Below the pieces are notes generated by a model. It was given only the letters and a program-made list of their open reading frames with translations, did not search any database and was not told where the DNA came from. From Anaerolineales bacterium (GTDB lineage: Bacteria > Chloroflexota > Anaerolineae > Anaerolineales > UBA11579), in contig JANJTX010000167.1 in assembly GCA_024710875.1 (NCBI GenBank), positions 1 through 37,243 of the forward strand: DNA of 37,243 bases. Direction: 5' to 3'. The position numbers and the translations under genes are program-made. Below, in pieces: positions 1 to 7,720 of this stretch (position 1 is the first letter of the stretch; every line of letters begins with the position of its first letter).

Positions 1-2204
1 GTTAGCTGGCCGTGGCTGGTCCCCGCGCCGCTGGCTGGGTCCACCACCGCATAGGCGATTTCCAACCTGGAAACAAACGCCTCATCCAGCGCCGCGCCTT
101 CGGCCAGCCCGCCGGCCGGGTTGGCAACCCAGGCCACCAGCGTCCGGCCTTGCCCGTCAAAGGCCACCGCCGGGGCGCTGTCAAAAGCGGCATCGTCCGT
201 CAGGCGGAGGGTCTCGCCCCATGCCACGCCATCAAACAGCCGCAAGTAGACTTCAAAGGCCGCCCCGCGCGGTTGGGCGGCATCCTCGCCGACCCAGGCA
301 AACGCCAGGCGGTTCTGCGGGCCGGCGGCCAGGGCCGGGGCCGCCCCCGGGTGGGCGCCCTGCACCAGGGTCGTCAGTTCGGTCTTGCCGGCAACGGCGG
401 GGTTTACCACCGCCTGCTCCGGCTGCCAGCTGGCCGGGCGCGCCGGCAGGGTCAGGGAGCTGGCCGCCCCGGTTGGGGCCGCCAGCTTATCCGGCCGATA
501 CACCAGCGCGGCGGGTTCACATTGGGCGACCTGCCAGGCGTGGTTGTATTCATCGGCCGCAATCGTGCCGCCGGTAAAGAAATTGAAAACCGCATAGCCC
601 GCCAGAAAGAACAGATTGACCTGGCATTCCTTGACCGCCGTCTCCGGGTGGAGCGCCAGCACCAGGTGGCCCTGCCCGCCGCCGCCCACATAGGCCAGCG
701 CCACGCCGTCAATCCCAATATTGGCGACCAGTTCGACTTTCAGGTCGTCGCGCACTTCGCCCGCCACCACGGTAATGGCATCGTTTTCCACGCCCAGGTC
801 GGTTTTGCCGGTGACCTGGGTTTCAATCGTGCCAGTCACATTCAAAATCGCATTCAACGCCTGCAACAGGTCGCCAATCACGGGTTGGCCGTAGACCGCG
901 CTCACGCCCGGCACCAGGTCCAGCAGGCCGACCTGTTTGGTGTAAGCCAGCGGCGGCAGGGAAAGGTCGGCCTGGCCGCTGTCAAACGTCAGCGCATCCG
1001 CCGCCAGAGTGGTCTGGGTATTTCCGCTGATGGTCAGGTCAAACGAGTTGCCGCCGAGGGCCAGCCCGCCGGTTCCGGTGATGAAATCGCTCTCCGGCCC
1101 GCCGGCCGAGGTGGCTTCGATGCTGGCCTGAATCTGAGTCGCTTTCAGGCCCCAGTCGCCGCCCACCAGCGGCAGAAAAGCCGGCAGCGAGACGAGGTAT
1201 TCCAGCGGCGCGGCCGGCAACAGGGCCTTGCCGCGGTAGAGGATGGTCGGGTCATTTTCGAGGGTCACAAACCCCAGCCCCGGGCCCCAGGCGGGCATCG
1301 GCACAATCGCCACGACTTTGGTGTAGACCGGCGAGGCCTGCCCGCTGGCGTTGAGGGCCGTCACCTGCAGGGGGTAGACCCCGGCCGGCAACCCTTCCAG
1401 CGGCAGGCTGGCGGTCCAGGTGTCCGGCCCGCCGGATTGCGCCCCCGCCACTTCCTGTCCGTTCAACACAAAGTTCACCCCGCCCGGGGCGGCGTCCTGC
1501 CAGTCCACCGTGGCGGTATAGGTGTTGGTGACGGGGATGCCCTGCAGAAAATATTGCTCATAGCGGCCGGTAACGCCCAGCACGGTGTGGGTGTCGGTGT
1601 GGGTCAGTTCCCAATAGCTGGTGACCGAGGTTTCGGCCGCCCCGCCGGCTTCCAGTTCGGCCATCTGCTGCTGTTTGAGGACATCGCCCAGAAACGGCAG
1701 GTCGCTGGAAATCAGGCCGCCCTCGGCGGTGGTGGCCTGCATGCGCGCCGTCAGGGTCTCGCTGGCGGGGGCTTCATCGGAGCAATTGGTGGTGTGCTGG
1801 GCGGTTCCGGTCAGCACGAACAGGGGCAGGCCGCCTTCCAGAATCACGCTGCCTTCGGTGATGCTGAAAACCGTGTGGCCGCTGCAGCCATCGCTGACGT
1901 TCACCAGCCCGGTAATCGTCCAGTTGGCGGTGTAGGGGATGTCAATCGTGCCGCTGACCAGCCCCTCGCAGGTCACCTGCAATGCCAGCGTACCGGCGGC
2001 CTCCGAGGTGGCGGTCATGTTGGTGTTCAACCCGCCGATGTTGCTCTGGCTGGCGGTGTAGGTCTGGCTGAAGGTCCCCAGCCACTCGCCCGGCGGCACA
2101 CCCGGCACACAGTCCTGGGCAGCCGGCGCAGCCCGCCCGGCCGCGGCCAGCGGCGAGAACAATATACTGGCGGCCAAAATCAACGCAACAATTTGCACAC
2201 GCAT
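1..2204 (-). CDS. Large secreted protein, 3'-truncated by window edge
   Basis: The minus strand stays open from the ATG at 2204 to base 1, giving 734 residues without a stop, so the C-terminus lies outside the window. The start is chosen because GGAGG sits 9 nt upstream; an in-frame ATG at 2213 would directly abut that Shine-Dalgarno. The N-terminus (MRVQIVALILAASILFSPLAA) is a typical Sec signal peptide, so the protein is exported. The middle is beta-rich with no family I recognise. Near the visible end two similar segments carry the pattern APAxAxxxxxRxxxAWV, resembling beta-propeller or BNR-like blades. This is probably a large extracellular or surface protein of unknown function. A long plus-strand frame over the same bases is its shadow. 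Confidence 0.8.
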   Translation of the reverse strand, partial: MRVQIVALILAASILFSPLAAAGRAAPAAQDCVPGVPPGEWLGTFSQTYTASQSNIGGLNTNMTATSEAAGTLALQVTCEGLVSGTIDIPYTANWTITGLVNVSDGCSGHTVFSITEGSVILEGGLPLFVLTGTAQHTTNCSDEAPASETLTARMQATTAEGGLISSDLPFLGDVLKQQQMAELEAGGAAETSVTSYWELTHTDTHTVLGVTGRYEQYFLQGIPVTNTYTATVDWQDAAPGGVNFVLNGQEVAGAQSGGPDTWTASLPLEGLPAGVYPLQVTALNASGQASPVYTKVVAIVPMPAWGPGLGFVTLENDPTILYRGKALLPAAPLEYLVSLPAFLPLVGGDWGLKATQIQASIEATSAGGPESDFITGTGGLALGGNSFDLTISGNTQTTLAADALTFDSGQADLSLPPLAYTKQVGLLDLVPGVSAVYGQPVIGDLLQALNAILNVTGTIETQVTGKTDLGVENDAITVVAGEVRDDLKVELVANIGIDGVALAYVGGGGQGHLVLALHPETAVKECQVNLFFLAGYAVFNFFTGGTIAADEYNHAWQVAQCEPAALVYRPDKLAAPTGAASSLTLPARPASWQPEQAVVNPAVAGKTELTTLVQGAHPGAAPALAAGPQNRLAFAWVGEDAAQPRGAAFEVYLRLFDGVAWGETLRLTDDAAFDSAPAVAFDGQGRTLVAWVANPAGGLAEGAALDEAFVSRLEIAYAVVDPASGAGTSHGQL

Positions 2205-2234
2205 AAAAGACATCCTCCATCCAACCCGGGGCGT

Positions 2235-2240
2235 AGAATA
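2235..2240 (-). promoter_or_regulatory. Possible -10 box of the secreted-protein gene
   Basis: On the minus strand TATTCT lies about 30 nt upstream of the ATG at 2204, leaving a short leader that contains the GGAGG site. No convincing -35 is visible. Confidence 0.35.
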
Positions 2241-2350
2241 CGCATGATTCAAACCCCGCCCGGGCGTTCTGGATATGCTTCTTCGGTACTGGCGTTTCAA
2301 ATGTCCTTTGGGCAACGGGCGCTTTGCCCCTGCTCCGCCGGCCGCGCCCA

Positions 2351-2359
2351 TGCTAGAAT
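2351..2359 (+). promoter_or_regulatory. Extended -10 (TGCTAGAAT), leaderless start
   Basis: TGCTAGAAT is an extended -10 (TGn plus hexamer). Only 6 nt separate the hexamer from the ATG at 2366, so transcription would begin at or next to the start codon. No Shine-Dalgarno is present. The same spacing recurs at other genes in the window. Confidence 0.6.
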
Positions 2360-2365
2360 CCCGGC

Positions 2366-4237
2366 ATGCCAAATTTCACGCCCGAGCAACTCATCACCCT
2401 CGCCATCCTGGCCGGGGCCATCCTGCTGTTTGTGACCGAATGGCTGCGGGTGGATCTGGTGGCGCTGTGCGTGGTGGTGGCCCTGATTCTCACCGGCGTG
2501 CTGGATGTGAGCGCGGCGGTGGCGGGTTTCTCCAACCCGGTGGTGCTGACGATTGCAGCCCTGTTTGTGGTCGGCGGGGCGGTGCTGCAGACCGGGCTGG
2601 CAGCCCAGGTGGGCGAGCGCATCCTGAAAATCGCCGGGAACAGCCCGGCGCGCCTGATGTTCGTCATCATGGCGGCGGCGGCCCTGCTTTCCTCGTTCTT
2701 GAGCGATACCGGTACGGTGGCGGTCTTGTTGCCCGCCGCGATTGTGCTGGCGCGTGGGGCGCAGGTATCACCCTCGCGCTTGCTCATCCCGCTTTCGTAT
2801 GGCGCGCTTTTGGGCGGGGCGATGACCCTCATCGGCACGGCCCCCAACCTGGTGGTCTCTGACCTGTTGCGCCAGAACGGGCTGCCGCCTTTCACCTTCT
2901 TTTCGTTTACCCCGCTGGGGATACTGCTCTTTATCGCCGGTTCGGCCTTCATGCTGGCCTTTGGCCGCCGCCTGCTGCCCGACCGCCAGCCCACCCTGCA
3001 CAGCCAGCCGGTCGAAAATCCGGGCGAATTGATAGACCGCTACCGCCTGCCGGGCAACCTTTTCCGGCTGCGGGTGCGGCGCACCTCCGGGTTGGTGGGC
3101 GAGCCGCTGGCTGAGTCCGGGCTGGGGGCTGAATTCAATGTGAATGTCCTGGAAATCCTGCGCCGCCGCACGCCGCGCCCGCTGGGCGGCTTGCTGGGCC
3201 GCGGGGCAGACGAAGACCGCCAGCCGCTGGATGCCACCCCGGAGACCTGCTTGCAGAGCGATGACCTGCTGGTGGCTCAGGGCAGCCCGGCCGACATCAC
3301 GCGCGCCGCCGCCCGCTGGGACCTGGGGGTGCAGCCCGTCGCTCCGGACGAGGGCGAGGACCTGATTAATCAGGAAATCGGCATCGCCGAAGTGCTATTG
3401 CCCGCCAGCAGCAGCCTGTTAGGCCAGAGCGTGGTGGTGGCCCGCTTTGGCACGCTCTATCATCTGAACGTCCTCGGGCTGGAACGCCCCGGCCGCGACC
3501 ACCCCGGCGACCTGCGCCACACCCCGCTGCACTTTGGCGACCTGCTGCTGGTGCAGGGGCCGTGGCAGCACATCGCCGCACTGCGGCGGCATGGTCGCGA
3601 CTTTGTCGTCCTCGGCCAGCCGGAGGCCTTCCTGGCCGCCCCACGCCAGAAACAGGCCGGCCTGGCCCTGCTGGTGATGGCCGGGATGCTGGTGGTGATG
3701 ATTTTCAACCTGCTGCCGCTGGCGGCCGCCAGCCTGCTGGCCGCCCTGCTGATGGTGCTCTTTGGCTGCCTGACGATGGACGAAGCCTACCAGTCGGTGG
3801 ATTGGAAGAGCATTGTGCTGGTGGCCTGCATGCTGCCGATGAGTACCGCTCTGGAAAAGGTGGCCCTGGTGGAACTGGCGGCTCACGCCGTTACCGCCAG
3901 CCTCGGCGCGCTCGGCCCGCTGGCGGTGTTGGCGGCCCTCTTCCTGCTGACGGCGACCTTCACCCAGGTGCTTTCGAACACCGCCACGGCGGTACTGGTG
4001 GCCCCGATTGCGCTGGCGGCGGCCCACACGCTCGGCGTGCAGCCGCAGGCATTTCTGATGGCGGTGGGCGTGGCGGCCAGCATGGCCTTTGCCTCGCCAG
4101 TGGCCTCGCCCGTGAATACGCTGGTGATGGCCGCCGGGCATTACCGTTTCAGCGACTACCTCAAGGCCGGCTTGCCGATGATTGCGATTGCCCTGCTGGT
4201 GAGTGTGCTGGCCCTGCCGCTGCTGTTTCCGTTTTAG
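2366..4237 (+). CDS. SLC13-family anion symporter with two TrkA-C domains
   Basis: This 623-residue inner-membrane protein has two hydrophobic halves flanking a soluble insert. Helices cover roughly residues 5-205 and 415-620. The segments FLSDTGTVAVLLP and GTAPNLVVSDLLR in the first half, and LSNTATAVLVAPIAL and ASPVNTLVMAAGHY in the second, match the paired helical hairpins of the SLC13/DASS fold. The insert (about 225-400) holds two RCK_C/TrkA-C repeats, each ending in a DLLLVQG-like strand. These proteins move sulfate, dicarboxylates or similar anions with Na+; the TrkA-C domains probably sense a ligand. The substrate cannot be read from sequence. Start: ATG 2366 placed for leaderless transcription. 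An 8-nt repeat array begins 8 nt after the stop. Confidence 0.9.
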   Translation: MPNFTPEQLITLAILAGAILLFVTEWLRVDLVALCVVVALILTGVLDVSAAVAGFSNPVVLTIAALFVVGGAVLQTGLAAQVGERILKIAGNSPARLMFVIMAAAALLSSFLSDTGTVAVLLPAAIVLARGAQVSPSRLLIPLSYGALLGGAMTLIGTAPNLVVSDLLRQNGLPPFTFFSFTPLGILLFIAGSAFMLAFGRRLLPDRQPTLHSQPVENPGELIDRYRLPGNLFRLRVRRTSGLVGEPLAESGLGAEFNVNVLEILRRRTPRPLGGLLGRGADEDRQPLDATPETCLQSDDLLVAQGSPADITRAAARWDLGVQPVAPDEGEDLINQEIGIAEVLLPASSSLLGQSVVVARFGTLYHLNVLGLERPGRDHPGDLRHTPLHFGDLLLVQGPWQHIAALRRHGRDFVVLGQPEAFLAAPRQKQAGLALLVMAGMLVVMIFNLLPLAAASLLAALLMVLFGCLTMDEAYQSVDWKSIVLVACMLPMSTALEKVALVELAAHAVTASLGALGPLAVLAALFLLTATFTQVLSNTATAVLVAPIALAAAHTLGVQPQAFLMAVGVAASMAFASPVASPVNTLVMAAGHYRFSDYLKAGLPMIAIALLVSVLALPLLFPF

Positions 4238-4245
4238 AATAGGTG

Positions 4246-4285
4246 GGTAAATAGGTAGACAGGTATACAAGTAGACAGGGAAACA
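4246..4285 (+). repeat. 8-nt tandem array A (RGTARACA family)
   Basis: Five in-phase octamers follow the SLC13 stop codon: GGTAAATA, GGTAGACA, GGTATACA, AGTAGACA, GGGAAACA. The array begins 8 nt after the TAG and lies on the sense strand of the upstream gene. Confidence 0.85.
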
Positions 4286-4328
4286 GGGGGAAGGCCCTCC
4301 TGCTGCGTTCTGTTGAAGGAGGAATTAA

Positions 4329-5024
4329 TTGACATACCGGCAATGGTGGCTGAAAAATCTGGCAGCAGTTGGAATGCCCGCCCTGCTTACCTTTCCTGTT
4401 GTTCTTTACTCAAGTCAAAATCTGATAGCTTTGGTGCCTTTCTTCTTATTGAATGGTTTTGGTCTGGGTGGAATTCATACCCCTGGCAGCAATTTCCTTA
4501 GCCTTCGAAGGGTTTTCTCCAGCCTGATGTACGGTTGTTTTTACGCTGGCGCAGCAATCTTTTCCATTACGCTTGGGTTTTTTCTGGCTTATGTTTATTC
4601 CATTGTGCTCCTCATAGGTTCTGGATTATTGGATGTATTTGAACGCTATGTAATTTATGTGATGACAAACTTTATGGGGGGACAGGTTTTTGTCTTATCG
4701 CTCGCACTCTTGACTTCTTGCTTTTCTGGAGGAGTGGCTGGACTAATTCTAGGACTAGTAGGACAGAAGCTGTTTCACATCTCAAGACCCGGATGGATAG
4801 GAGATCTCGTCAAAGCCGGGGCTTTCACCGGGATGGGGTTGATATTGGGTTTACTCTACTGGCAACTATCTAGTGCACTATTTTCCAATGGAATACTCAC
4901 AGAATTTCGATGGGTTCTAAATCTCCTGACCACAGGCGTAGTAGTAATTTTGATGTCCACTGCAATGAGCTATTTCACTTATGATCGGCACCAGATTGCT
5001 GCTCGAGCGGATTTAGATCAGTAG
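4329..5024 (+). CDS. Orphan polytopic membrane protein, AT-rich
   Basis: This 231-residue protein has five or six hydrophobic segments (about 12-45, 62-100, 115-150, 160-185 and 193-220) and a short polar C-terminus (YDRHQIAARADLDQ), so it is an integral membrane protein. I recognise no family and no catalytic motif. The start is the TTG at 4329: AAGGAGG stands 6 nt upstream, and no in-frame ATG with a ribosome site fits. Base composition is clearly more AT-rich than the neighbours, with codons such as AGT, ATA and CTA that are rare in adjacent genes, which suggests recent acquisition. It stands alone between repeat array A and a strong terminator. Function unknown. Confidence 0.75.
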   Translation: MTYRQWWLKNLAAVGMPALLTFPVVLYSSQNLIALVPFFLLNGFGLGGIHTPGSNFLSLRRVFSSLMYGCFYAGAAIFSITLGFFLAYVYSIVLLIGSGLLDVFERYVIYVMTNFMGGQVFVLSLALLTSCFSGGVAGLILGLVGQKLFHISRPGWIGDLVKAGAFTGMGLILGLLYWQLSSALFSNGILTEFRWVLNLLTTGVVVILMSTAMSYFTYDRHQIAARADLDQ

Positions 5025-5050
5025 ACGCGCGGGAAGAGGAATTTTCGCCG

Positions 5051-5059
5051 TGCTACAAT
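5051..5059 (+). promoter_or_regulatory. Extended -10 (TGCTACAAT) with no gene behind it
   Basis: The same TGCTACAAT motif found before the genes at 6405 and 7002 occurs here, but the predicted start point near 5066 is immediately followed by a rho-independent terminator. Only a transcript of about 35 nt could result. It may be a promoter relic or chance. Confidence 0.35.
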
Positions 5060-5067
5060 GCCCGGCT

Positions 5068-5099
5068 GAGCGCCACCCATCGGGTGGCGCTCACTTTTT
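5068..5099 (+). terminator. Rho-independent terminator
   Basis: A perfect 11-bp stem (GAGCGCCACCC with GGGTGGCGCTC, loop ATC) is followed by ACTTTTT. It terminates transcription from the membrane-protein gene ending at 5024. The opposite strand lacks a T-run. Confidence 0.85.
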
Positions 5100-5104
5100 C
5101 CTAC

Positions 5105-6220
5105 TTAAGGGCTGGTGACGTACAACGTGTACGTATCGCTGAAGCCCAGCAATTCATCGGTGGCATCGTGGTAATACACCACCCATTCATACGTCCCCGG
5201 CGGGATAGCCTGGGTAACGGCGTAGCTGTTGGTCGTCGTTTCAACGAAGTCCAGCGGCTTCAGATTGCGGTCGTCTACGTTGTAGAGGTGAATTTTGTAG
5301 ACCTTCGCCAGGCCATGCGCATCCCACGTCAGCGTCAGGCCATCGGCGCTGGCGCTGGCCCCATCCGCTGGCGAGAGGCCGGTTAGTTCGCAGGTGTACG
5401 GCTGGTCAATGATGTCAAAATACCACAACCCATCCGTCTCGGCGATCTGGATGCCCTGGGCGTTATACACCTCGATGCTCCAGTGATACTCGCAGTTCTG
5501 CAGGTCGGCGGGCGCGGTCAGGCTGGTTTCGGTGGTCTCATACCCAAGAAACAAGTACTGCCCTTTCTGGCCGGAGAAACTTACTTCGTAGTAAGCCGCT
5601 TCGGGGTACGGCACCCAACTAATGGTTGGCCGCGCTTCACTCAAGACGGCATCATCGGCCGGGCTGACCAGCGCCACATCCTGCTTCGAGATGTGCATAT
5701 CGCCAACTTCCGTTACCTCGCCGTCCTGCACTTCAAACCCGGCAGCGCGGATAATTCCGGAGGTCACGAACTGCCAGCCTTGGCGGTCCAGCGCCATGAA
5801 AGCCAGGCCATACTCCCCGGTTGGGATGTCGGCCAGCACATACACCCCGGCTTCATCGGTGGTTGTGGCAAACTCGCGGCCTTCGCATCCGCCAATGAGC
5901 TGGATTTCCTCGCAAAGTTTGACTTCATTGCCCACCACCGGCAGGCCATTCCACAGTAACCGCCCAACCACATGCCCGCTGCCTGCGGCCGGAGCCGGGC
6001 CGGCATAGACGTAGGGCGTGGGGGTCGGTGGTCCCGCCGAGACCACCAGCGAACCGGGCGTGGCGGCTGCGCTGCCAGTGGTCGCCGGTTGGCTGCCGGG
6101 CTGGGTCGCGCCGCCCTCCCCGGTGTCCACCGGAGAGAGCGTATAGCCGCCCAATGAGCAGGCTAATTGAGCCGCGATGAAAAACACGGCACCCGCCGCA
6201 AATGTAATTTTCCTGGGCAT
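5105..6220 (-). CDS. Surface lipoprotein with Ig/FnIII-like domains
   Basis: The ATG at 6220 is chosen because AGGAG lies 7 nt upstream; a longer frame to 6253 lacks support. The 371-residue product opens with a lipoprotein signal ending QLAC (Cys21), so it should be exported and lipid-anchored. A low-complexity linker rich in Gly, Ser, Thr and Pro (about 25-75) leads to a transthyretin-like carboxypeptidase regulatory domain (about 80-160; DEAGVYVLADIPTGEYGL). Two Ig/FnIII-like modules follow, beginning near LVSPADDAVLSEARPTISW and TGLSPADGASASADGLTLTW. The repeated PADxA...L/ITW pattern is the clearest sign of tandem beta-sandwiches. A binding or structural role at the cell surface is likely; no catalytic motif is visible. 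Confidence 0.8.
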   Translation of the reverse strand: MPRKITFAAGAVFFIAAQLACSLGGYTLSPVDTGEGGATQPGSQPATTGSAAATPGSLVVSAGPPTPTPYVYAGPAPAAGSGHVVGRLLWNGLPVVGNEVKLCEEIQLIGGCEGREFATTTDEAGVYVLADIPTGEYGLAFMALDRQGWQFVTSGIIRAAGFEVQDGEVTEVGDMHISKQDVALVSPADDAVLSEARPTISWVPYPEAAYYEVSFSGQKGQYLFLGYETTETSLTAPADLQNCEYHWSIEVYNAQGIQIAETDGLWYFDIIDQPYTCELTGLSPADGASASADGLTLTWDAHGLAKVYKIHLYNVDDRNLKPLDFVETTTNSYAVTQAIPPGTYEWVVYYHDATDELLGFSDTYTLYVTSP

Positions 6221-6367
6221 GGCGTTCTCCTTACTGGGCAACCCGGACGGCATCAGACCGCACCAGAATGCTGCCTGATTTGATTATGGAGACCGCCGCT
6301 CTCCGGATTCCAGTGTCAGATGTCCGCTGCGTGCTGGTGTTCTGTCCTGTTTATCCAAAACCCGCCG

Positions 6368-6376
6368 TGCTACAAT
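6368..6376 (+). promoter_or_regulatory. Extended -10 (TGCTACAAT) of the DinB-like gene
   Basis: TGCTACAAT lies 28 nt before the TTG start at 6405, and an AAGGAG site stands between them. This is a promoter with a short leader. Confidence 0.6.
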
Positions 6377-6404
6377 CTCGCACAACCCCCTAAGGAGCCT
6401 GCCC

Positions 6405-6926
6405 TTGGCCACTGAACGTATTCTCACCCCCCTGCCCGGTTGCGAGCCGGAAATCGGTTATGCCCTGGCCGCCCTCGAAGACACCCGCCGCCGTACCCTC
6501 AACATTATCGCCGACCTGTCACAACGTACCCTGGATTGGCCGCCGCCGTTTGAACGCAACTCCATCGGCAGTTTGCTCTATCACATCCCGGCCATCGAAG
6601 CCTCTTACCTTTATATCGATACCCTCAACCAGCCCTTTCCAGCAGCGATCGATGCTCTTTTCCCCCACCCGGTGCGGGACGCCTACGGCCTGCTCTACCA
6701 CGTTGAAGCCGTCACACTGGACGACTATCTCCAACGCATGGCGGCCGTGCGCGCCCACCTGATTGAAGCCTTCTGCGCCCTCACCCTCGAAGATTTCCAC
6801 CGCCCGCGCACCGTGGAAGATTACACCATCACCCCGCACTACGTCCTCTACCACCTCTGCCAGCACGAGGCGGAACACCGCGGCCACATCCAGGAAATTA
6901 TTCAGGCAATCGAGTTGAGAGGCTGA
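6405..6926 (+). CDS. DinB-like (DUF664-type) protein
   Basis: The 173-residue protein matches the DinB/YfiT-like four-helix fold. Its metal-ligand histidines are in the expected places: one in LLYHIPAIEASYLY (about residue 60) and two or more in LCQHEAEHRGHIQEI near the C-terminus. Members are metal-dependent thiol transferases, damage-inducible proteins or uncharacterised enzymes; the exact reaction is not predictable. The start is TTG at 6405, because AAGGAG (6392-6397) is 7 nt upstream and the next ATG is far inside the domain. A GNAT gene on the same strand follows with its own promoter. Confidence 0.85.
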   Translation: MATERILTPLPGCEPEIGYALAALEDTRRRTLNIIADLSQRTLDWPPPFERNSIGSLLYHIPAIEASYLYIDTLNQPFPAAIDALFPHPVRDAYGLLYHVEAVTLDDYLQRMAAVRAHLIEAFCALTLEDFHRPRTVEDYTITPHYVLYHLCQHEAEHRGHIQEIIQAIELRG

Positions 6927-6964
6927 ACCTTCAGGCTCATTAAGTTCGCGGGCGATACCCGTCA

Positions 6965-6973
6965 TGCTACAAT
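6965..6973 (+). promoter_or_regulatory. Extended -10 (TGCTACAAT) of the GNAT gene
   Basis: TGCTACAAT lies 28 nt before the ATG at 7002, with GGAGG between. The arrangement copies that before the gene at 6405. Confidence 0.6.
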
Positions 6974-7001
6974 CCCGCATCCCCGCCCGCCGGAGGCCTG
7001 T

Positions 7002-7418
7002 ATGCCGATTGACTACCGAACCAACACCCCGCTTGACCTCGACGCCGCCATTGAACTCTACATCGCCTCGACCCTGGGCGAACGCCGCCCGGTACACGAC
7101 CGCGACTGCATGGCGCGCATGCTGGCCGAAGCCGACCTGACCATCACCGCCTGGGAGGGCGACCTGCTGGTGGGCATCGCCCGCTCGCTCACCGACTGGT
7201 GCTACTGCTGCTACCTCTCGGATTTGGCGGTGCGCGACACCCACCAGAAGCAGGGCATCGGCAAGGAACTCATCCGCTACACGCAGGCCGCCCTCGGCCC
7301 CAACGCCAGCCTGATTCTGCTGGCCGCCCCGGCGGCGGTGGACTACTACCCGCGCATCGGCATGGCCCAGCACCCCTCGGCCTGGGTACTGCGGCCGGGC
7401 GAAAGGCTGAAAGAGTAA
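7002..7418 (+). CDS. GNAT family N-acetyltransferase
   Basis: This 138-residue single-domain protein has the GNAT core. The beta-strand segment LSDLAVRDTHQKQGIGKELI contains the acetyl-CoA pyrophosphate-binding loop (Q-x-x-G-I-G). A final strand pair with YYPRIGM is also typical. It would transfer an acetyl group from acetyl-CoA to an amine on a protein or small molecule; the acceptor is unknown. ATG 7002 is supported by GGAGG 6 nt upstream. The C-terminal stop is followed by about 300 bases without a gene, holding two repeats and the acs promoter. Confidence 0.88.
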   Translation: MPIDYRTNTPLDLDAAIELYIASTLGERRPVHDRDCMARMLAEADLTITAWEGDLLVGIARSLTDWCYCCYLSDLAVRDTHQKQGIGKELIRYTQAALGPNASLILLAAPAAVDYYPRIGMAQHPSAWVLRPGERLKE

Positions 7419-7475
7419 AGGGCAAGGCGTTGAATGCTTATTTTCGGAAATGGCTAAATTTGAATAGTCGGAATT

Positions 7476-7551
7476 TGTCATTGCGAGCGTAGCGAAGCAA
7501 TCTCCCATTGAAATAATAGATTGCTTCGGCCCTACGGGCCTCGCAATGACA
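7476..7551. repeat. Imperfect palindromic dispersed element (REP/MITE-like)
   Basis: Terminal inverted repeats TGTCATTGCGAG (7476-7487) and CTCGCAATGACA (7540-7551) are perfect. Inside, GCGAAGCAATCT and AGATTGCTTCG form a second inverted pair around an AT-rich loop. Elements with this core occur between genes in many unrelated bacteria. It carries no coding capacity. Confidence 0.75.
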
Positions 7552-7593
7552 TTCCGCTATTTTGAGGTTGGCCCATCCCTATCCCCCTGCCCC

Positions 7594-7622
7594 TTGACAC
7601 GCCCCGTACACCCTCCTAAACT
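7594..7622 (+). promoter_or_regulatory. Sigma-70 type promoter of acs
   Basis: TTGACA (7594-7599) and TAAACT (7617-7622) are separated by exactly 17 bp. This is the best -35/-10 pair in the window. Transcription would start near 7629, giving a leader of about 90 nt before acs. Confidence 0.7.
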
Positions 7623-7663
7623 AAACCATATTGGCCTTATTCATCCACACTCTGTAGCCTAGC

Positions 7664-7695
7664 TCCCCTTCGACTGGGCTCAGGGCAGGCTTGTG
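7664..7695. repeat. Dispersed CTTCGACTGGGCTCAGG-type element in the acs leader
   Basis: The segment around CCCTTCGACTGGGCTCAGG resembles a short intergenic repeat common in Chloroflexota and other bacteria; read on the minus strand it gives the familiar peptide-like string KPALSPVEG. It lies inside the predicted acs 5' leader. Recognition rests on memory of the pattern, as only one copy is in this window. Confidence 0.4.
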
Positions 7696-7720
7696 GACGC
7701 TAAAACCGAGGAGAGACCCC

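Noticed and set aside
12-2435. An 807-residue plus-strand open frame
   Set aside because: It is the complement of the secreted-protein gene. Its translation is rich in Gly, Arg and Gln without domains, while the minus strand has a signal peptide, ribosome site and beta-propeller-like pattern.
4313-4501. Short open frame overlapping the start of the orphan membrane protein
   Set aside because: It begins within the Shine-Dalgarno of the membrane-protein gene, is not hydrophobic and ends early.
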